From NCBI GenBank assembly GCA_040389065.1, contig JAZKAR010000031.1:1-64000 (forward strand): a DNA stretch of 64,000 nt, read 5' to 3'. Under the pieces are notes generated by a model that ran no database searches, was not told the origin of the DNA, and saw only the letters and a list, made by a program, of their open reading frames with translations. Below are positions 16,770 through 26,001 of this stretch, piece by piece. How positions within the stretch are numbered: the stretch's first letter is position 1; the number at the start of each line of letters is the position of its first letter. Position numbers and translations under genes: made by a program. The stretch comes from JAZKAR01 sp040389065 (GTDB taxonomy: Bacteria; Pseudomonadota; Gammaproteobacteria; Burkholderiales; Casimicrobiaceae).

Positions 16770-17966
16770 TTAAAACGACATTCTAATCGAGCCATCTTCT
16801 CCAATTAATTGTTCAGCAATATTTTGCTCATTCAGTACAACATGAATATAGCCATTTAAAACCCGCTCTGGGTAATTAGGGTCGTTGGCTGATTGTGTTT
16901 CATACCATGAAACATTGGGTTTGCCTTGTAGTATTGAAGCGTTCCCGTAGGGAATAGCGCCATGACCAATACAGCGACCATGAAATACACCGCGAGGTGT
17001 ATAGCTAATGCCGTTATGCAGATGGCCCCAATACCAGTAATCAGGAATCTGCCCCAGTGCTTTAACCACTTCATCATAAAGAGGGGTGCTTTGGCTTCCA
17101 TCGATGTTATATGCTTCATGGTGCGATAAAACGATAATTTTTTTGTTATCTTTTGGTAGCGTTTTTAACCAGTTTAGTTGTTGTTGCCCGAGGTTTCCTT
17201 TCATATATAAATCGAAAGGCCCAGAGGTATAGGCGCTATCTAGCCCAATCACACACCAATAATCATTGTATAACGAAAAATAACTGGTATTGTTTTGTAG
17301 AGGAAAGCGAAGTTTCAATTCATTAAAATAGCCATCAGCGCCATTATACATTTCATGATTTGAATTCAACGTAAACTGACCGCTTTTGCCTTGAGGCCAG
17401 TTTGTGAAATCATTTTGTTCATCTGAACCGATGCCAGCGTAATACACATCGCCTAAGTGAATCGTATAGTCTGCATTGGCTTTACGCATTTGTGCAGCAA
17501 CAGCGTCAGCAATGGAGCCTCCTGTTCCCCAGTCACCGCAGATGGCGAGCGTCACCGTATTATCCATTTTGATATTCGCAGGCGTGGTGCCAAATGCAGC
17601 GAGTGAGTTGAGATGTTCAATCCATTGTACTAATGCTTCACCCCATAATGGATCAAGCAGCTCCCATTTACGGCAACCTAACAGCGTGCCGTCTTCCATT
17701 ACCTTGGTACTAAAAAGCTTAGGGTCACGAGGTAAAGGGTTATCGCCTGCCTGCCCCAATAGTGATAATCCATGAGAAAGTTCCCACGGAATATTTGTAG
17801 CGGGTGTTTGCCCTGAGTGAATTGCTGCCTGTGCCTGTTGATGGGCTTGAGTAAGAATATTGATAATAGTGGCTTGTTGAGAAGGGTCTTGTTGACCAAG
17901 CGCAGTTGTTAATCTGTTTTTCCAACTTGATAATTTTGTTTCAAGATCAACAAAAAAATTCATCAT
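16770..17966 (-). CDS. Metallophosphoesterase
   Basis: 398 residues with AAGGA five bases before the start. The calcineurin-like motifs are GDWGTGG, HLGDVYYAG, SNHEMYNG, LSHHEAYN and WGHLHNG, in the expected order, giving a dinuclear metal site. The N-terminal 130 residues are helical and lack a signal peptide. Similar proteins hydrolyse phosphate mono- or diesters; the substrate cannot be predicted here. The gene is convergent with the upstream hydrolase, 36 bp apart. A degraded palindromic element lies just upstream of its start. Confidence 0.88.
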   Translation of the reverse strand: MMNFFVDLETKLSSWKNRLTTALGQQDPSQQATIINILTQAHQQAQAAIHSGQTPATNIPWELSHGLSLLGQAGDNPLPRDPKLFSTKVMEDGTLLGCRKWELLDPLWGEALVQWIEHLNSLAAFGTTPANIKMDNTVTLAICGDWGTGGSIADAVAAQMRKANADYTIHLGDVYYAGIGSDEQNDFTNWPQGKSGQFTLNSNHEMYNGADGYFNELKLRFPLQNNTSYFSLYNDYWCVIGLDSAYTSGPFDLYMKGNLGQQQLNWLKTLPKDNKKIIVLSHHEAYNIDGSQSTPLYDEVVKALGQIPDYWYWGHLHNGISYTPRGVFHGRCIGHGAIPYGNASILQGKPNVSWYETQSANDPNYPERVLNGYIHVVLNEQNIAEQLIGEDGSIRMSF

Positions 17967-17988
17967 TTATATCCTTAGAAATTATGCA

Positions 17989-18092
17989 GTTGAACTCTCT
18001 TCGTATGTTGGCAATCATGTTGTACATGCATGCTGTTTGACTATGCTATTTACTGAGCATGTCTTGATTTGAATCCAATTGCGTAATTTTTA
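17989..18092. repeat. Palindromic interspersed element, degraded copy
   Basis: The arms AAATTATGCAGTTGAA and CCAATTGCGTAATTTTT are related to those of copies A-C. The core is poorly conserved. It probably represents a decayed member of the same family. Confidence 0.5.
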
Positions 18093-18605
18093 ATCCTGAT
18101 AGTAAATGCCAACATGAGCGTTCGAGTTATTTTTTGTGGTGTTCTAATGCTGAGAGGTGATATAAAAAGAGGTATGAATATTAGGTGTTCAAGAAGATTA
18201 ATTAGTGCAGCCACAATCTACCATAGAGCGAAATAAAAAAATAAAAACGAATCAAAAAATAAAAGTAAAAGTTGTTTAAAAGCAATAATGTTTTAATCGA
18301 TGTTTAAAACAAATTTGGGTAGTGAGAGTATGTAACTCACTGAGTAGTAAAGATTAAAACAACATTAGTTTAAAATGCCATAAAAAAATACAATATTGTT
18401 TAAAGTTTTATAAGAATGAAGTCGATAACGACGATGTAATCTGCTGATGTGTTTAAGTGCTCTTTGAAGCGTCAATATTAAGCCTCAAAATTAGGTTTCT
18501 AATGAGAGCCAAAATAAAAGAAATAAAAAAGTTCAGCAGCGTGGAGTCTTGCAAGATAAGACTTTGCTTTGCTGCTTATGCTATTTATAGACGAAAGCGG
18601 ACGGC
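18093..18605. other. Leader region of the eCIS operon
   Basis: About 500 bp of AT-rich DNA between the metallophosphoesterase gene and the first eCIS gene. It should carry the operon promoter, but no confident promoter or operator was found. A 62-codon frame at 18457-18645 overlaps the first eCIS gene and is not believed. Confidence 0.4.
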
Positions 18606-19175
18606 ATGCTCGATAGCGCACTATCGTTTCTGGCTAATGAATTAAATGGTTACATCAAACAACGTACAGGCGCTCTACTTAATATAGTAGAGGTAGGCGC
18701 TATTGCTGATGATCAGGGCAAATGGGCTATTGCTGAAGGGCAGCTTCGCCTGGCGCTGATTAATATTGAAGAAGAGCGAACATTAAAATCACAATTACCT
18801 GAGCGTGCGTATATTGAAGGCCAGTACGTTATGCTTCAGCCAAATCTTAAGCTTAATTTAGTGATTATGTGCGCAGCACGTCTTAAAAATTATTCTGACT
18901 CGTTGCGTTATCTCTCTTATATTTTAATGTTCTTTCAATCGCACCCTTCGTTTGCTTCTTCTGAGTATCCTGGTCTCGATTCACGTATTGAAAAATTGAA
19001 TGTTGAGATGATGCCTTCGGGCACTGAACAATTAAATCAAATGTGGGCATATATCGGCACCAAATATTTACCTTCGGTGGTGTATCGTATTCGACTGATT
19101 GCTCTGCAAGATAATGAGGCAATGGGTATTGGTCAGCCAATCACTAGTGTAAACACCGTGGTGCATAGCTTATGA
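18606..19175 (+). CDS. eCIS tail-terminator/cap protein (DUF4255, Afp16/Pvc16-like)
   Basis: 189 residues. The N-terminal pattern with LDSALSFLANELNGYIKQR and the later NPN/QPNLKLNLVIMCAARLKNYSDSLRYLSYIL block match the DUF4255/Pvc16 N-terminal family. In Afp and PVC particles this protein caps the tube and sheath and limits length. It is the first gene of the cluster. Its stop overlaps the next start (ATGA), so translation is coupled. Being first in the operon is common in eCIS loci of this type. There is no C-terminal extension of the kind seen in some homologues. Confidence 0.85.
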   Translation: MLDSALSFLANELNGYIKQRTGALLNIVEVGAIADDQGKWAIAEGQLRLALINIEEERTLKSQLPERAYIEGQYVMLQPNLKLNLVIMCAARLKNYSDSLRYLSYILMFFQSHPSFASSEYPGLDSRIEKLNVEMMPSGTEQLNQMWAYIGTKYLPSVVYRIRLIALQDNEAMGIGQPITSVNTVVHSL

Positions 19176-20188
19176 GCCTCACATTTCTTCCCCTTCTTAC
19201 ACTTGGTATTGATCATCCTTACTACCTTAAGGGGTGCCGTGATTTTACGGTGGTGATACCTGAAGCAACGCGTGAACTACTGCGTGGCGGCAGATTGCTG
19301 ACCCGTGAAATAGATGGAAAATTGCTGGTTGTGTATGAAACAGATGATGAAGGTGTACCCCGGGTAAGTTTAGCTGGGCAAACCTTAATGTTTGGCCTTC
19401 GGCTTACGAACCCATATTTTGGGAATGTGACAAACCCTGTTTTAAGTAATGCCGCATCAGCATTAACACCGTTTTATGCGAACACCACCACGCCTTCTGC
19501 TTTAGATCCTGTGAAAGGGGTGCTTCGTGCATCACAGGTTTTTGACTATACGCCCAGCGAATCATCACGCCCTGTGAGTTTGAAGGTAACAGACGCTGCG
19601 GCTAATACTGTATTGACGCAAAACCTGTTAGCGTCTGAACCACAGACATCGTTAGATTTGCGTGCCTTACCGCGTGGTCTTTATACGCTTACCGAACACT
19701 ATGAAGGTGGCCTTCAACACAGCCAATCTTTTTGCCTAGAGCCTGAACTTTATGCCTCAACGATTTGGGGTGTACTAGCGATTACGATTAATGCTGCTTT
19801 TTATAGCACTCCACCTGTGTTAACGATACCGTTTAGCAGCCGACAAGAGGCGCTCAAATATTATGTGGTTGCTAAAAACTATACGTCTACTGAATTTGAA
19901 CAGCTGACGATTAGCGATGGCGGCTTTAATGACGATGCCCGACCGGAATTAAAGTTTGACAAAATTATACCGGCTGTTTTTTCAGCTTCCGATTTATCTC
20001 CTTCTTTGTTGGGAGATAGTAGTACCCGTGTTGTCCTATTTAAGTCTCAAACGCCGATTACACGGTCAGAAAAAGCACTACGAAAAATTCATTTACAGCG
20101 CAATGGTGACACTGTGATCGAACACCTGTCTCAACCAGGGGCAGATCAACCTCAGGCGCAACTTATTATCCACCTGTCGAAACCCTAG
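19172..20188 (+). CDS. eCIS-associated protein of unknown function
   Basis: 338 residues, translationally coupled to the cap gene by an ATGA overlap and followed 12 bp later by the sheath gene. It is soluble and predicted to be beta-rich. It opens MSLTFLPLLTLGIDHPYYLKG, and a FGLRLTNPYFGNVT segment follows around residue 75. Proteins of similar size and position occur between cap and sheath genes in other eCIS loci, but I cannot assign a fold or particle position. Coupling to the cap gene suggests a role in terminating or capping the particle. Confidence 0.7.
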   Translation: MSLTFLPLLTLGIDHPYYLKGCRDFTVVIPEATRELLRGGRLLTREIDGKLLVVYETDDEGVPRVSLAGQTLMFGLRLTNPYFGNVTNPVLSNAASALTPFYANTTTPSALDPVKGVLRASQVFDYTPSESSRPVSLKVTDAAANTVLTQNLLASEPQTSLDLRALPRGLYTLTEHYEGGLQHSQSFCLEPELYASTIWGVLAITINAAFYSTPPVLTIPFSSRQEALKYYVVAKNYTSTEFEQLTISDGGFNDDARPELKFDKIIPAVFSASDLSPSLLGDSSTRVVLFKSQTPITRSEKALRKIHLQRNGDTVIEHLSQPGADQPQAQLIIHLSKP

Positions 20189-20200
20189 AGGACCACGCTC

Positions 20201-22141
20201 ATGACAACGTATCGAACCCCGGATGTGTACATCGAGGAAATCTCGGTGTTTCCACCGTCCATTGCGGAAGTGGAGACTGCCATTCCCGCCTTTATCGGCT
20301 ACACCGGAAAAGCGACACGCGTGGTCGCTGACGATTTATTAAATATCGCAACGCCGATTAAGTCCTTACTTGAGTTTGAAACGCTGTTTGGCTTCGGGCC
20401 AGAAGTCAATGTTACCGAAGTGGTCATTGATGAAGCCAATCAATTTGTGCGTAGTACACTAAGTAACACCTATTATTTGTATGACAGCCTGCGGTTATTT
20501 TTTGATAACGGCGGCGGTAAAGCCTATGTGGTTTCTGTAGGCACCTACGGTACTAGCATTGATCGCGATGATTTAAAGGGCGGTGTTGATGCAGTAACCA
20601 AAGTTGATGAACCTACCATTTTATTGTTCCCTGATGCTGCAACGTTGGGGGCTGATGATTTAGCGGCGGTGCAACAACGTGCGCTTCAGCAATGCGGAAA
20701 CTTAAAAGACCGCGTGACGGTGCTTGATACCCGTAACGATGATGCGTTAGGGGTAAGCTTTCGCAATAAGATTGGTATTAATAATCTTAAATATGGTGCT
20801 GCCTATAGCCCGTGGCTGAAGGTGAATTACAGCAAAAATATTGGCTATGCCGATGTTAAATCGGTTATTTCAAAAGGCGGGGCATTAGTTACCTTGCAAA
20901 GCCTGACCTCAGATGCAGGGTTATTAGGCTTATTGAATAATCTTGATAATGTGGATGCAGATGTTAAGGACATTAACACGCGGGTGACCACTACCGTAGG
21001 AAACGGAAAAACCGTCGCTAGCCGTTTCGGTGAGTTGGTAACTGCCTACCAAAGCGGAAAAACAGGAGCGACTCTTCAAGACTTGTTTGGTTATATTTAT
21101 GGCTTAGCAAAACTGGTTGATGGCTTTGTAAAATCAGGCAGCGATCTTAAAAATACCGCCTTAAAGGGTGACATCGCTTCGGTTATTGGTACTACACTGA
21201 AGCCTGTATATAGCTCGCTGATTGCTTTAGAAAAAGAAGTCGATGGCGAACTTTCAGCCCCCGGTGTTTATACACCGCAGTGGGATCAAGGCACAGTACC
21301 CAGCGCAACGCAATGGGGCGATATTTTTGGTGCAGGGTCGCCAGCAGCTTCAACCACAGGGGTTCCTGCTTCAGCCGATACCGATGTGAAAGTGTTAGAT
21401 ATAGGTTTTGCGGCACTTAGTAAAGTGTATACCGTGATTGCCAGCGCAATAAACGGTATCGTTACCGGTGCAAAGAGCTATAGCACCAATTATGAGCAAA
21501 ACCTTCTCGATAATTTTAGTGTCTTCGCCAATATTGTTAAGGGTATTAATAATACGATGACCGCTGTACCGCCAAGCGGTGCCATTGCAGGGGTTTTTGC
21601 TTCGGTAGATAACCAGCGCGGCGTATGGAAAGCACCTGCTAACGTTAGCCTAAACAGTGTGATTGAGCCTACTTACTATTTTGATAGTAACGAAACCGAT
21701 GAGCTGAATGTCGATGCCGTAGCCGGAAAATCTATTAATGCTATTCGCACCTTTGCAGGTAAAGGAACCTTGGTATGGGGTGCACGTACTCTGGCAGGGA
21801 ATGATAACGAATGGCGCTATGTTTCGGTTCGCCGCTTCTTCAACATGGTAGAAGAGTCGATCAAAAAATCTACCTACTGGGCAGTGTTTGAGCCAAATGA
21901 TGCGAATACCTGGGTTAAAGTTCGCGGCATGATCGAAAATTATCTGACACAGAAATGGCGCGAAGGTGCATTAGCTGGGGCGACAACCAAAGAAGCATTC
22001 TTTGTACGCGTAGGGTTGGGTGTAACGATGAGCGCGCAAGATATTCTGGAAGGCCGCATGAATGTTGAGATTGGTATGGCGGTAGTCAGGCCCGCTGAGT
22101 TTATTATTCTTAAATTTTCTCATAAATTACAAACGTCTTAA
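20201..22141 (+). CDS. Contractile sheath protein
   Basis: 646 residues with a GAGGA site before the start. The N-terminus (TPDVYIEEISVFPPSIAEVE followed by AIPAFIGYTG) is the signature of Afp2/Pvc2-like and phage sheath proteins. The C-terminal 140 residues (NEWRYVSVRRFFNMVEESIK onward, to the AQDILEGRMNVEIGMAVVRPAEFI end) form the conserved handshake domain. The middle, about 200-460, is a long insertion relative to the shortest sheath proteins and probably decorates the surface. Only one sheath gene is present, whereas Afp and PVC have two or three. The sheath surrounds the inner tube and contracts to drive it into a target. Confidence 0.93.
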   Translation: MTTYRTPDVYIEEISVFPPSIAEVETAIPAFIGYTGKATRVVADDLLNIATPIKSLLEFETLFGFGPEVNVTEVVIDEANQFVRSTLSNTYYLYDSLRLFFDNGGGKAYVVSVGTYGTSIDRDDLKGGVDAVTKVDEPTILLFPDAATLGADDLAAVQQRALQQCGNLKDRVTVLDTRNDDALGVSFRNKIGINNLKYGAAYSPWLKVNYSKNIGYADVKSVISKGGALVTLQSLTSDAGLLGLLNNLDNVDADVKDINTRVTTTVGNGKTVASRFGELVTAYQSGKTGATLQDLFGYIYGLAKLVDGFVKSGSDLKNTALKGDIASVIGTTLKPVYSSLIALEKEVDGELSAPGVYTPQWDQGTVPSATQWGDIFGAGSPAASTTGVPASADTDVKVLDIGFAALSKVYTVIASAINGIVTGAKSYSTNYEQNLLDNFSVFANIVKGINNTMTAVPPSGAIAGVFASVDNQRGVWKAPANVSLNSVIEPTYYFDSNETDELNVDAVAGKSINAIRTFAGKGTLVWGARTLAGNDNEWRYVSVRRFFNMVEESIKKSTYWAVFEPNDANTWVKVRGMIENYLTQKWREGALAGATTKEAFFVRVGLGVTMSAQDILEGRMNVEIGMAVVRPAEFIILKFSHKLQTS

Positions 22142-22163
22142 TCGGTTCTAAGCGTTTGTGGCG

Positions 22164-22277
22164 TAGGGAGGTCTTGAAAAATATTGATCCTATTTTCAGT
22201 GAGTAAGTGCCAACCATCGCTGTTAACGCCTGAAACTATTTTTGAAAATGGGATCAATATTTTTCAAGACCTCCCTA
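22164..22277. repeat. Long hairpin between sheath and tube genes
   Basis: TAGGGAGGTCTTGAAAAATA and its exact complement form the ends of a 24-26 bp perfect stem, extended by TTTTCAG/CTGAAA. The loop contains GTGAGTAAGTGCCAACCATCG. It resembles the element at 33583-33694 in its loop but not in its arms. It may attenuate transcription or stabilise the flanking mRNA. Confidence 0.85.
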
Positions 22278-22346
22278 GGTAAGAATTTTAGCTACTCTAT
22301 CTATCTTTTAATTGATTATTTTTGAATTTTAGCAAGGACATACACC

Positions 22347-22781
22347 ATGCCTGCACAATATCCGTTGCCGGTTTTTCACTTTACAGTTCAATGGGGAGGC
22401 ACGCGTGTTGGCTTCTCAGAAGTGACCGGACTCACCCAGGAAAATCAGGCGATTGAGTATCGCGATGGTTCGTTTCCCGAGTATTCATCGATCAAAATGC
22501 CAGGGCTGCGCAAGTTCAGCAATATCACGCTCAAACGCGGTGTTATAAAAAGCGATAACGAATTTTTTAAATGGTTATCGACCGTGAAAATGAATACGGT
22601 TGAGCGTCGTGATGTGATTATTAGTTTGCTGAATGAAAATCATGATCCCGTCATGGTGTGGAAAGCGCATAACGCATTTCCCGTTAAGGTCGATGGCCCT
22701 CAACTGAAAGCTTCAGGGAATGAAGTAGCGATTGAAACCATTGAACTGGCGCATGAAGGGTTAGAGATACAGAACGATTAA
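22347..22781 (+). CDS. Inner tube protein (gp19/Hcp-like, Afp1-type)
   Basis: 144 residues. The pattern PLPVFHFTVQWGGTRVGFSE followed by VTGL and YRDGSFPEYSSIKMPGL is characteristic of T4 gp19-like/Afp1 tube proteins. The family fold is a six-fold ring-forming beta-barrel that stacks into the tube inside the sheath. An AAGGA site lies upstream. It is the first of two adjacent tube-protein genes, 12 bp apart. Its sequence is shorter around the loop that in Afp5-type proteins contacts the baseplate, so this one is the likely main tube subunit. Confidence 0.92.
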   Translation: MPAQYPLPVFHFTVQWGGTRVGFSEVTGLTQENQAIEYRDGSFPEYSSIKMPGLRKFSNITLKRGVIKSDNEFFKWLSTVKMNTVERRDVIISLLNENHDPVMVWKAHNAFPVKVDGPQLKASGNEVAIETIELAHEGLEIQND

Positions 22782-22793
22782 GGAAGATCTCTA

Positions 22794-23243
22794 ATGGCGA
22801 ACTATTATCCTCCCGTCGGCTTTCATTTCAAAGTGCAGGTCTTAGGCCTGCCCGCGAACGATTTCGATCTTCGATTTACTGAAGTGAGCGGCCTTTCGGT
22901 AGAAATGGCAACTGAAGAAGTGGCTGAAGGGGGGGAGAATCGCTTTGTGCAGAAATACCCAACCCGCGCTAAATACCCTGAGTTGGTGCTGAAACGCGGG
23001 CTGTTACTCAATTCAGCAGTATGGAATTGGACGCGCCAATGCATTGAAGATTATCGCATTGAGCCTAAAAATGTAGATGTTACGCTGCTCAATGAATCGC
23101 ATGAACCGCTGGTGACATGGCATCTTGTGGGCGCGTACCCCACTAAATGGTCGGTGAGTGATTTGAATGCATCGAACAATGCCGTGGTGATTGAATCGCT
23201 TCAGCTCTTTTATCAAACGTTCAAAATCAGTAAGAAGTCGTAA
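22794..23243 (+). CDS. Tube-initiator protein (gp19-like, Afp5-type)
   Basis: 149 residues, same fold family as the preceding gene. YYPPVGFHFKVQVLGL then FTEVSGLSVEMATEEVAEGG and YPTRAKYPELVLKRGL are Afp5/Pvc5-like features. In Afp and PVC this second paralogue is the first tube layer that joins spike to tube. AAGGA is placed before the ATG. The next small gene begins three bases after its stop, so the module is tightly packed. Confidence 0.9.
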   Translation: MANYYPPVGFHFKVQVLGLPANDFDLRFTEVSGLSVEMATEEVAEGGENRFVQKYPTRAKYPELVLKRGLLLNSAVWNWTRQCIEDYRIEPKNVDVTLLNESHEPLVTWHLVGAYPTKWSVSDLNASNNAVVIESLQLFYQTFKISKKS

Positions 23244-23246
23244 GCT

Positions 23247-23402
23247 ATGCCAATTATCGTAGATGAAGTGGTGATATCGGTAGAAGTAACGCCAGCCCAA
23301 GGCGGTGGGGGCACTGCATCGGCTACACATGATAAGCAGGCGTTGATAGCAGAATGCGTAGAGCAAGTGCTAGAGATTTTACGTAATCGGCAGGAGCGTT
23401 AA
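23247..23402 (+). CDS. DUF5908-like small eCIS protein
   Basis: 51 residues, MPIIVDEVVISVEVTPAQGG then a Thr/Ala stretch and a C-terminal helix IAECVEQVLEILRNRQER. Very short proteins beginning MPIxIxElxIxxxV with a charged C-terminal helix are common at exactly this position, between tube and LysM genes, and are annotated DUF5908. The start lies three bases after the tube gene stop and the stop lies five bases before the next start. The role is unknown; a small baseplate or tube adaptor is plausible. Confidence 0.75.
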   Translation: MPIIVDEVVISVEVTPAQGGGGTASATHDKQALIAECVEQVLEILRNRQER

Positions 23403-23407
23403 TCATC

Positions 23408-24076
23408 ATGAGTGAACGAGGCACATTAGAAAAACTGGTGATTCTGGCGTATACCACGCCTGATTATTCAGGTGAGCCGATTGGGCGCTTTGAGTCGTAT
23501 GTGAATCCCAATGAAATTACGCTCTCTTACGAAATGGAATATGACGAAGCGCAGGGCGCAGGCACAACCAATAGCCGTATGAACTTTAAAAAGCAAAAGC
23601 CAGGTGAACTGGCACTGGCGTTTTTTATTGATGGCACTGGTGCCAATGGAAAATTAATTGATGTACAGGAAAAAATTGAATCGTTCCAGACGGTAACGGG
23701 TTACAACGGCGATATTCACCGCCCTAATTATCTTAAAGTGAATTGGGGTACTTTACAGGTGAAACGCTGTGTGCTGAAAAGCGCCTCGATTGCCTATAAA
23801 ATGTTTCGCCCAAACGGCGTGCCACTACGCGCCATTATTACTGCTAACTTTAAAGATAATTCTGATGACACCACACGGGTAGCAATGGCGCAAGACCAAT
23901 CGCCTGATCTTACCCATATGCGAGTGATTAAAGCAGGCGATAAGCTGCCCGTACTGTGTAATGAAATTTATGGCAGCCCGCATTTTTATTTGCGTGTTGC
24001 GCAGGCGAATAGTCTAGATGACTTTCGAAATATTCAGCCGGGTACCCAGCTATACTTTCCGCCATTGGAGAAATAG
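23408..24076 (+). CDS. LysM-domain baseplate hub protein (Afp7/Pvc7-like)
   Basis: 222 residues. The first 150 residues form a phage-hub-like beta domain (FESYVNPNEITLSYEMEYDE, and NGDIHRPNYLKVNWGTLQVK). The C-terminal 50 (DKLPVLCNEIYGSPHFYLRV then IQPGTQLYFPP) are a LysM-type module. In Afp, Afp7 links the spike to the tube and baseplate, and phage counterparts (gp53/T4-like) do the same. Its TAG touches the next start (TAGATG), so coupling with the spike gene is likely. Confidence 0.9.
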   Translation: MSERGTLEKLVILAYTTPDYSGEPIGRFESYVNPNEITLSYEMEYDEAQGAGTTNSRMNFKKQKPGELALAFFIDGTGANGKLIDVQEKIESFQTVTGYNGDIHRPNYLKVNWGTLQVKRCVLKSASIAYKMFRPNGVPLRAIITANFKDNSDDTTRVAMAQDQSPDLTHMRVIKAGDKLPVLCNEIYGSPHFYLRVAQANSLDDFRNIQPGTQLYFPPLEK

Positions 24077-25858
24077 ATGGCTGATGAAACAAGGGTTGAT
24101 CAAACCAGGGCTAATGAAACCAGCGAGCGCGCACTGCCTATTTCTGCCAACCACCGAGAGTTTACGGTGAAAGTGGGCGGCGAGACGGTGCCACGTGAGC
24201 ATCAGTTAGCGTCCGTTAGCATAAGCCTGGTTGTGAACCGAATTGCTTCGGCAAAACTGGCTTATCTTGATGGTTCTGCAGCAGGCGGTGATTTTCCGTT
24301 AAGTGGGTCAACAATATTTATACCGGGGCAGACGGTAGAAATTTTGGCTGGTGCTGGCAGTGACACGGTATCTCTTTTTAAAGGCGTTGTGATCAAACAG
24401 TCTATTCGTTTACGCGAACAAGCTGACCCGCAGCTAATGATAGAGTGCCGCCATGTGGCAATGAAACTAACCGTTGCGCGGCAAAATACGAGTTATTTTG
24501 ATCAATCTGATAGCGACATCATTGAAAGCCTGCTGAATAAAGCAAAAATTAAGGCTGATGTTGAAGCCATATCCTTTAAGCATAAACAATCGGTACAGTT
24601 TTATACCACCGACTGGGATTTTATATTAGCGCGCGCTAAAGCCAATGGAAAGCTGATTTGGGCCAAAGACGATGGCTTAGTGATTAAAGCACCCGTGGTA
24701 AATAGCAGCCCAGCGGTTACCCTACAGTTTGGTTCCACGCTATTAGAGTTTGATGCCCAGGTTGATGCACGCCAGCAGTTTAGTGCTATAGAAGGCATTA
24801 GTTGGGATCCCGCCCAACAAGCCATTGTTAAAGTGGAAGCCGCTGCACCCTCGATTAAAGGGGCAGGTAATTTTTCAGAAGATGATCTGGCAAAGGTAGC
24901 GTCTGTAGACGCATTGCAATTACGCCATGTAGGGCTTTCAGAGCCTGAAGTACAAGCCTGGGCTAATAGTGAAAAACAGCGTTCGCTGTTGAATAAATCA
25001 AGCGGTCGGGCAAAGTGTGAAGGCATTGGAACTCTAAAGCCGGGAGACAGTGTGATGCTATCGGGTGTGGGTGCCCGGTTTAATGGTGCTGTATTTCTTA
25101 CGGGCGTTCGGCATGAATATAGCCTAGTTCAAGGCTGGAAAACACATATTCAATTTGGCGGCCTCGAAGCTGATGAGCCAGCACATGACAGCATGTCGGC
25201 TCCCGCCGCAGGCCATTTATTGGCACGGGTGGCTGGCTTACAAATTGGGGTCGTGGTAAGCAATGAAGACCCCGATGGCGAAGATCGTGTTCGGATTTGT
25301 TTGCCGATGGTGAACCCCAATGATGAAGGAATTTGGGCGCGCGTTGCTAGTTTAGATGCCGGTAAAGATCGCGGCTTCTTTTTCAGGCCCGATAAAGGCG
25401 ATGAAGTCATCGTCGGTTTTCTCGATGAAGACCCGCGCCATGCAGTGATTCTCGGCATGCTACATAGCAGCGCTCACGCTGCGCCACTTAAAGGTTCTGA
25501 TGATAATCACGAGAAAGTTTTTCAGAGCCGTTCAGGCATGCGTTTGTATTTCAATGATGAAAAGAAAATCGTGCAGATTGATACCCCAGCGGGCAATAGT
25601 GTGACGCTGAGTGAAGAAGATACCGCGATAGTAGTAGCAGACCAGAATAAAAATACGATTACGCTGAATAAAGAAGGTATTACGATTGAAAGTAGTAAGG
25701 CACTTACCTTGAAAGCTGCGACTGAAGTGAAGATGGAGTCAGGTACTTCGTTTTCTGCTAAAGGGGGAACGGAGTTGAAGTTGGAGGGGAGCATGCAGGC
25801 GGAGTTATCGAGTGGGGCGATGACGAAGGTTTCGGGGGGGATGGTGCAGATTAATTGA
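24077..25858 (+). CDS. Spike protein (VgrG/gp27-gp5-like, Afp8-type)
   Basis: 593 residues. The first 350 correspond to the gp27-like hub (late-control-gene-D family: ADPQLMIECRHVAMKLTVAR, and YTTDWDFILARAKANGKLIW). About 385-470 is a gp5 OB-fold (DRVRICLPMVNPNDEGIWAR, DEVIVGFLDEDPRHAVILG). The last 100 residues are a Lys/Glu/Ser-rich triple beta-helix needle built from short repeats (LTLKAATEVKMES). It trimerises as the piercing tip. No lysozyme domain is inserted. The tip gene (PAAR) and a separate enzyme gene follow, fitting a split spike-cargo arrangement. Confidence 0.92.
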   Translation: MADETRVDQTRANETSERALPISANHREFTVKVGGETVPREHQLASVSISLVVNRIASAKLAYLDGSAAGGDFPLSGSTIFIPGQTVEILAGAGSDTVSLFKGVVIKQSIRLREQADPQLMIECRHVAMKLTVARQNTSYFDQSDSDIIESLLNKAKIKADVEAISFKHKQSVQFYTTDWDFILARAKANGKLIWAKDDGLVIKAPVVNSSPAVTLQFGSTLLEFDAQVDARQQFSAIEGISWDPAQQAIVKVEAAAPSIKGAGNFSEDDLAKVASVDALQLRHVGLSEPEVQAWANSEKQRSLLNKSSGRAKCEGIGTLKPGDSVMLSGVGARFNGAVFLTGVRHEYSLVQGWKTHIQFGGLEADEPAHDSMSAPAAGHLLARVAGLQIGVVVSNEDPDGEDRVRICLPMVNPNDEGIWARVASLDAGKDRGFFFRPDKGDEVIVGFLDEDPRHAVILGMLHSSAHAAPLKGSDDNHEKVFQSRSGMRLYFNDEKKIVQIDTPAGNSVTLSEEDTAIVVADQNKNTITLNKEGITIESSKALTLKAATEVKMESGTSFSAKGGTELKLEGSMQAELSSGAMTKVSGGMVQIN

Positions 25859-26001
25859 GGGTTTGCTTTATAGTTTTATGAGTAAAAATTTAAATTTTTT
25901 GATGATGAATCACTTTTTATCAGCGACAAAACTTAGACGTTTGCTGCCAAATAAATTAACAGTTGAGCCACTGCATATTGGCTCGGTATCTCAAGGAGCA
26001 A

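Noticed and set aside
18457..18645. 62-codon frame upstream of the cap gene
   Set aside because: It overlaps the cap-gene start and shows no domain or codon preference typical of the window.
24601..25026. Open frame on the minus strand inside the spike gene
   Set aside because: It lies opposite a well-conserved spike gene, has no translation start signal, and its residues are a by-product of the spike codon pattern.
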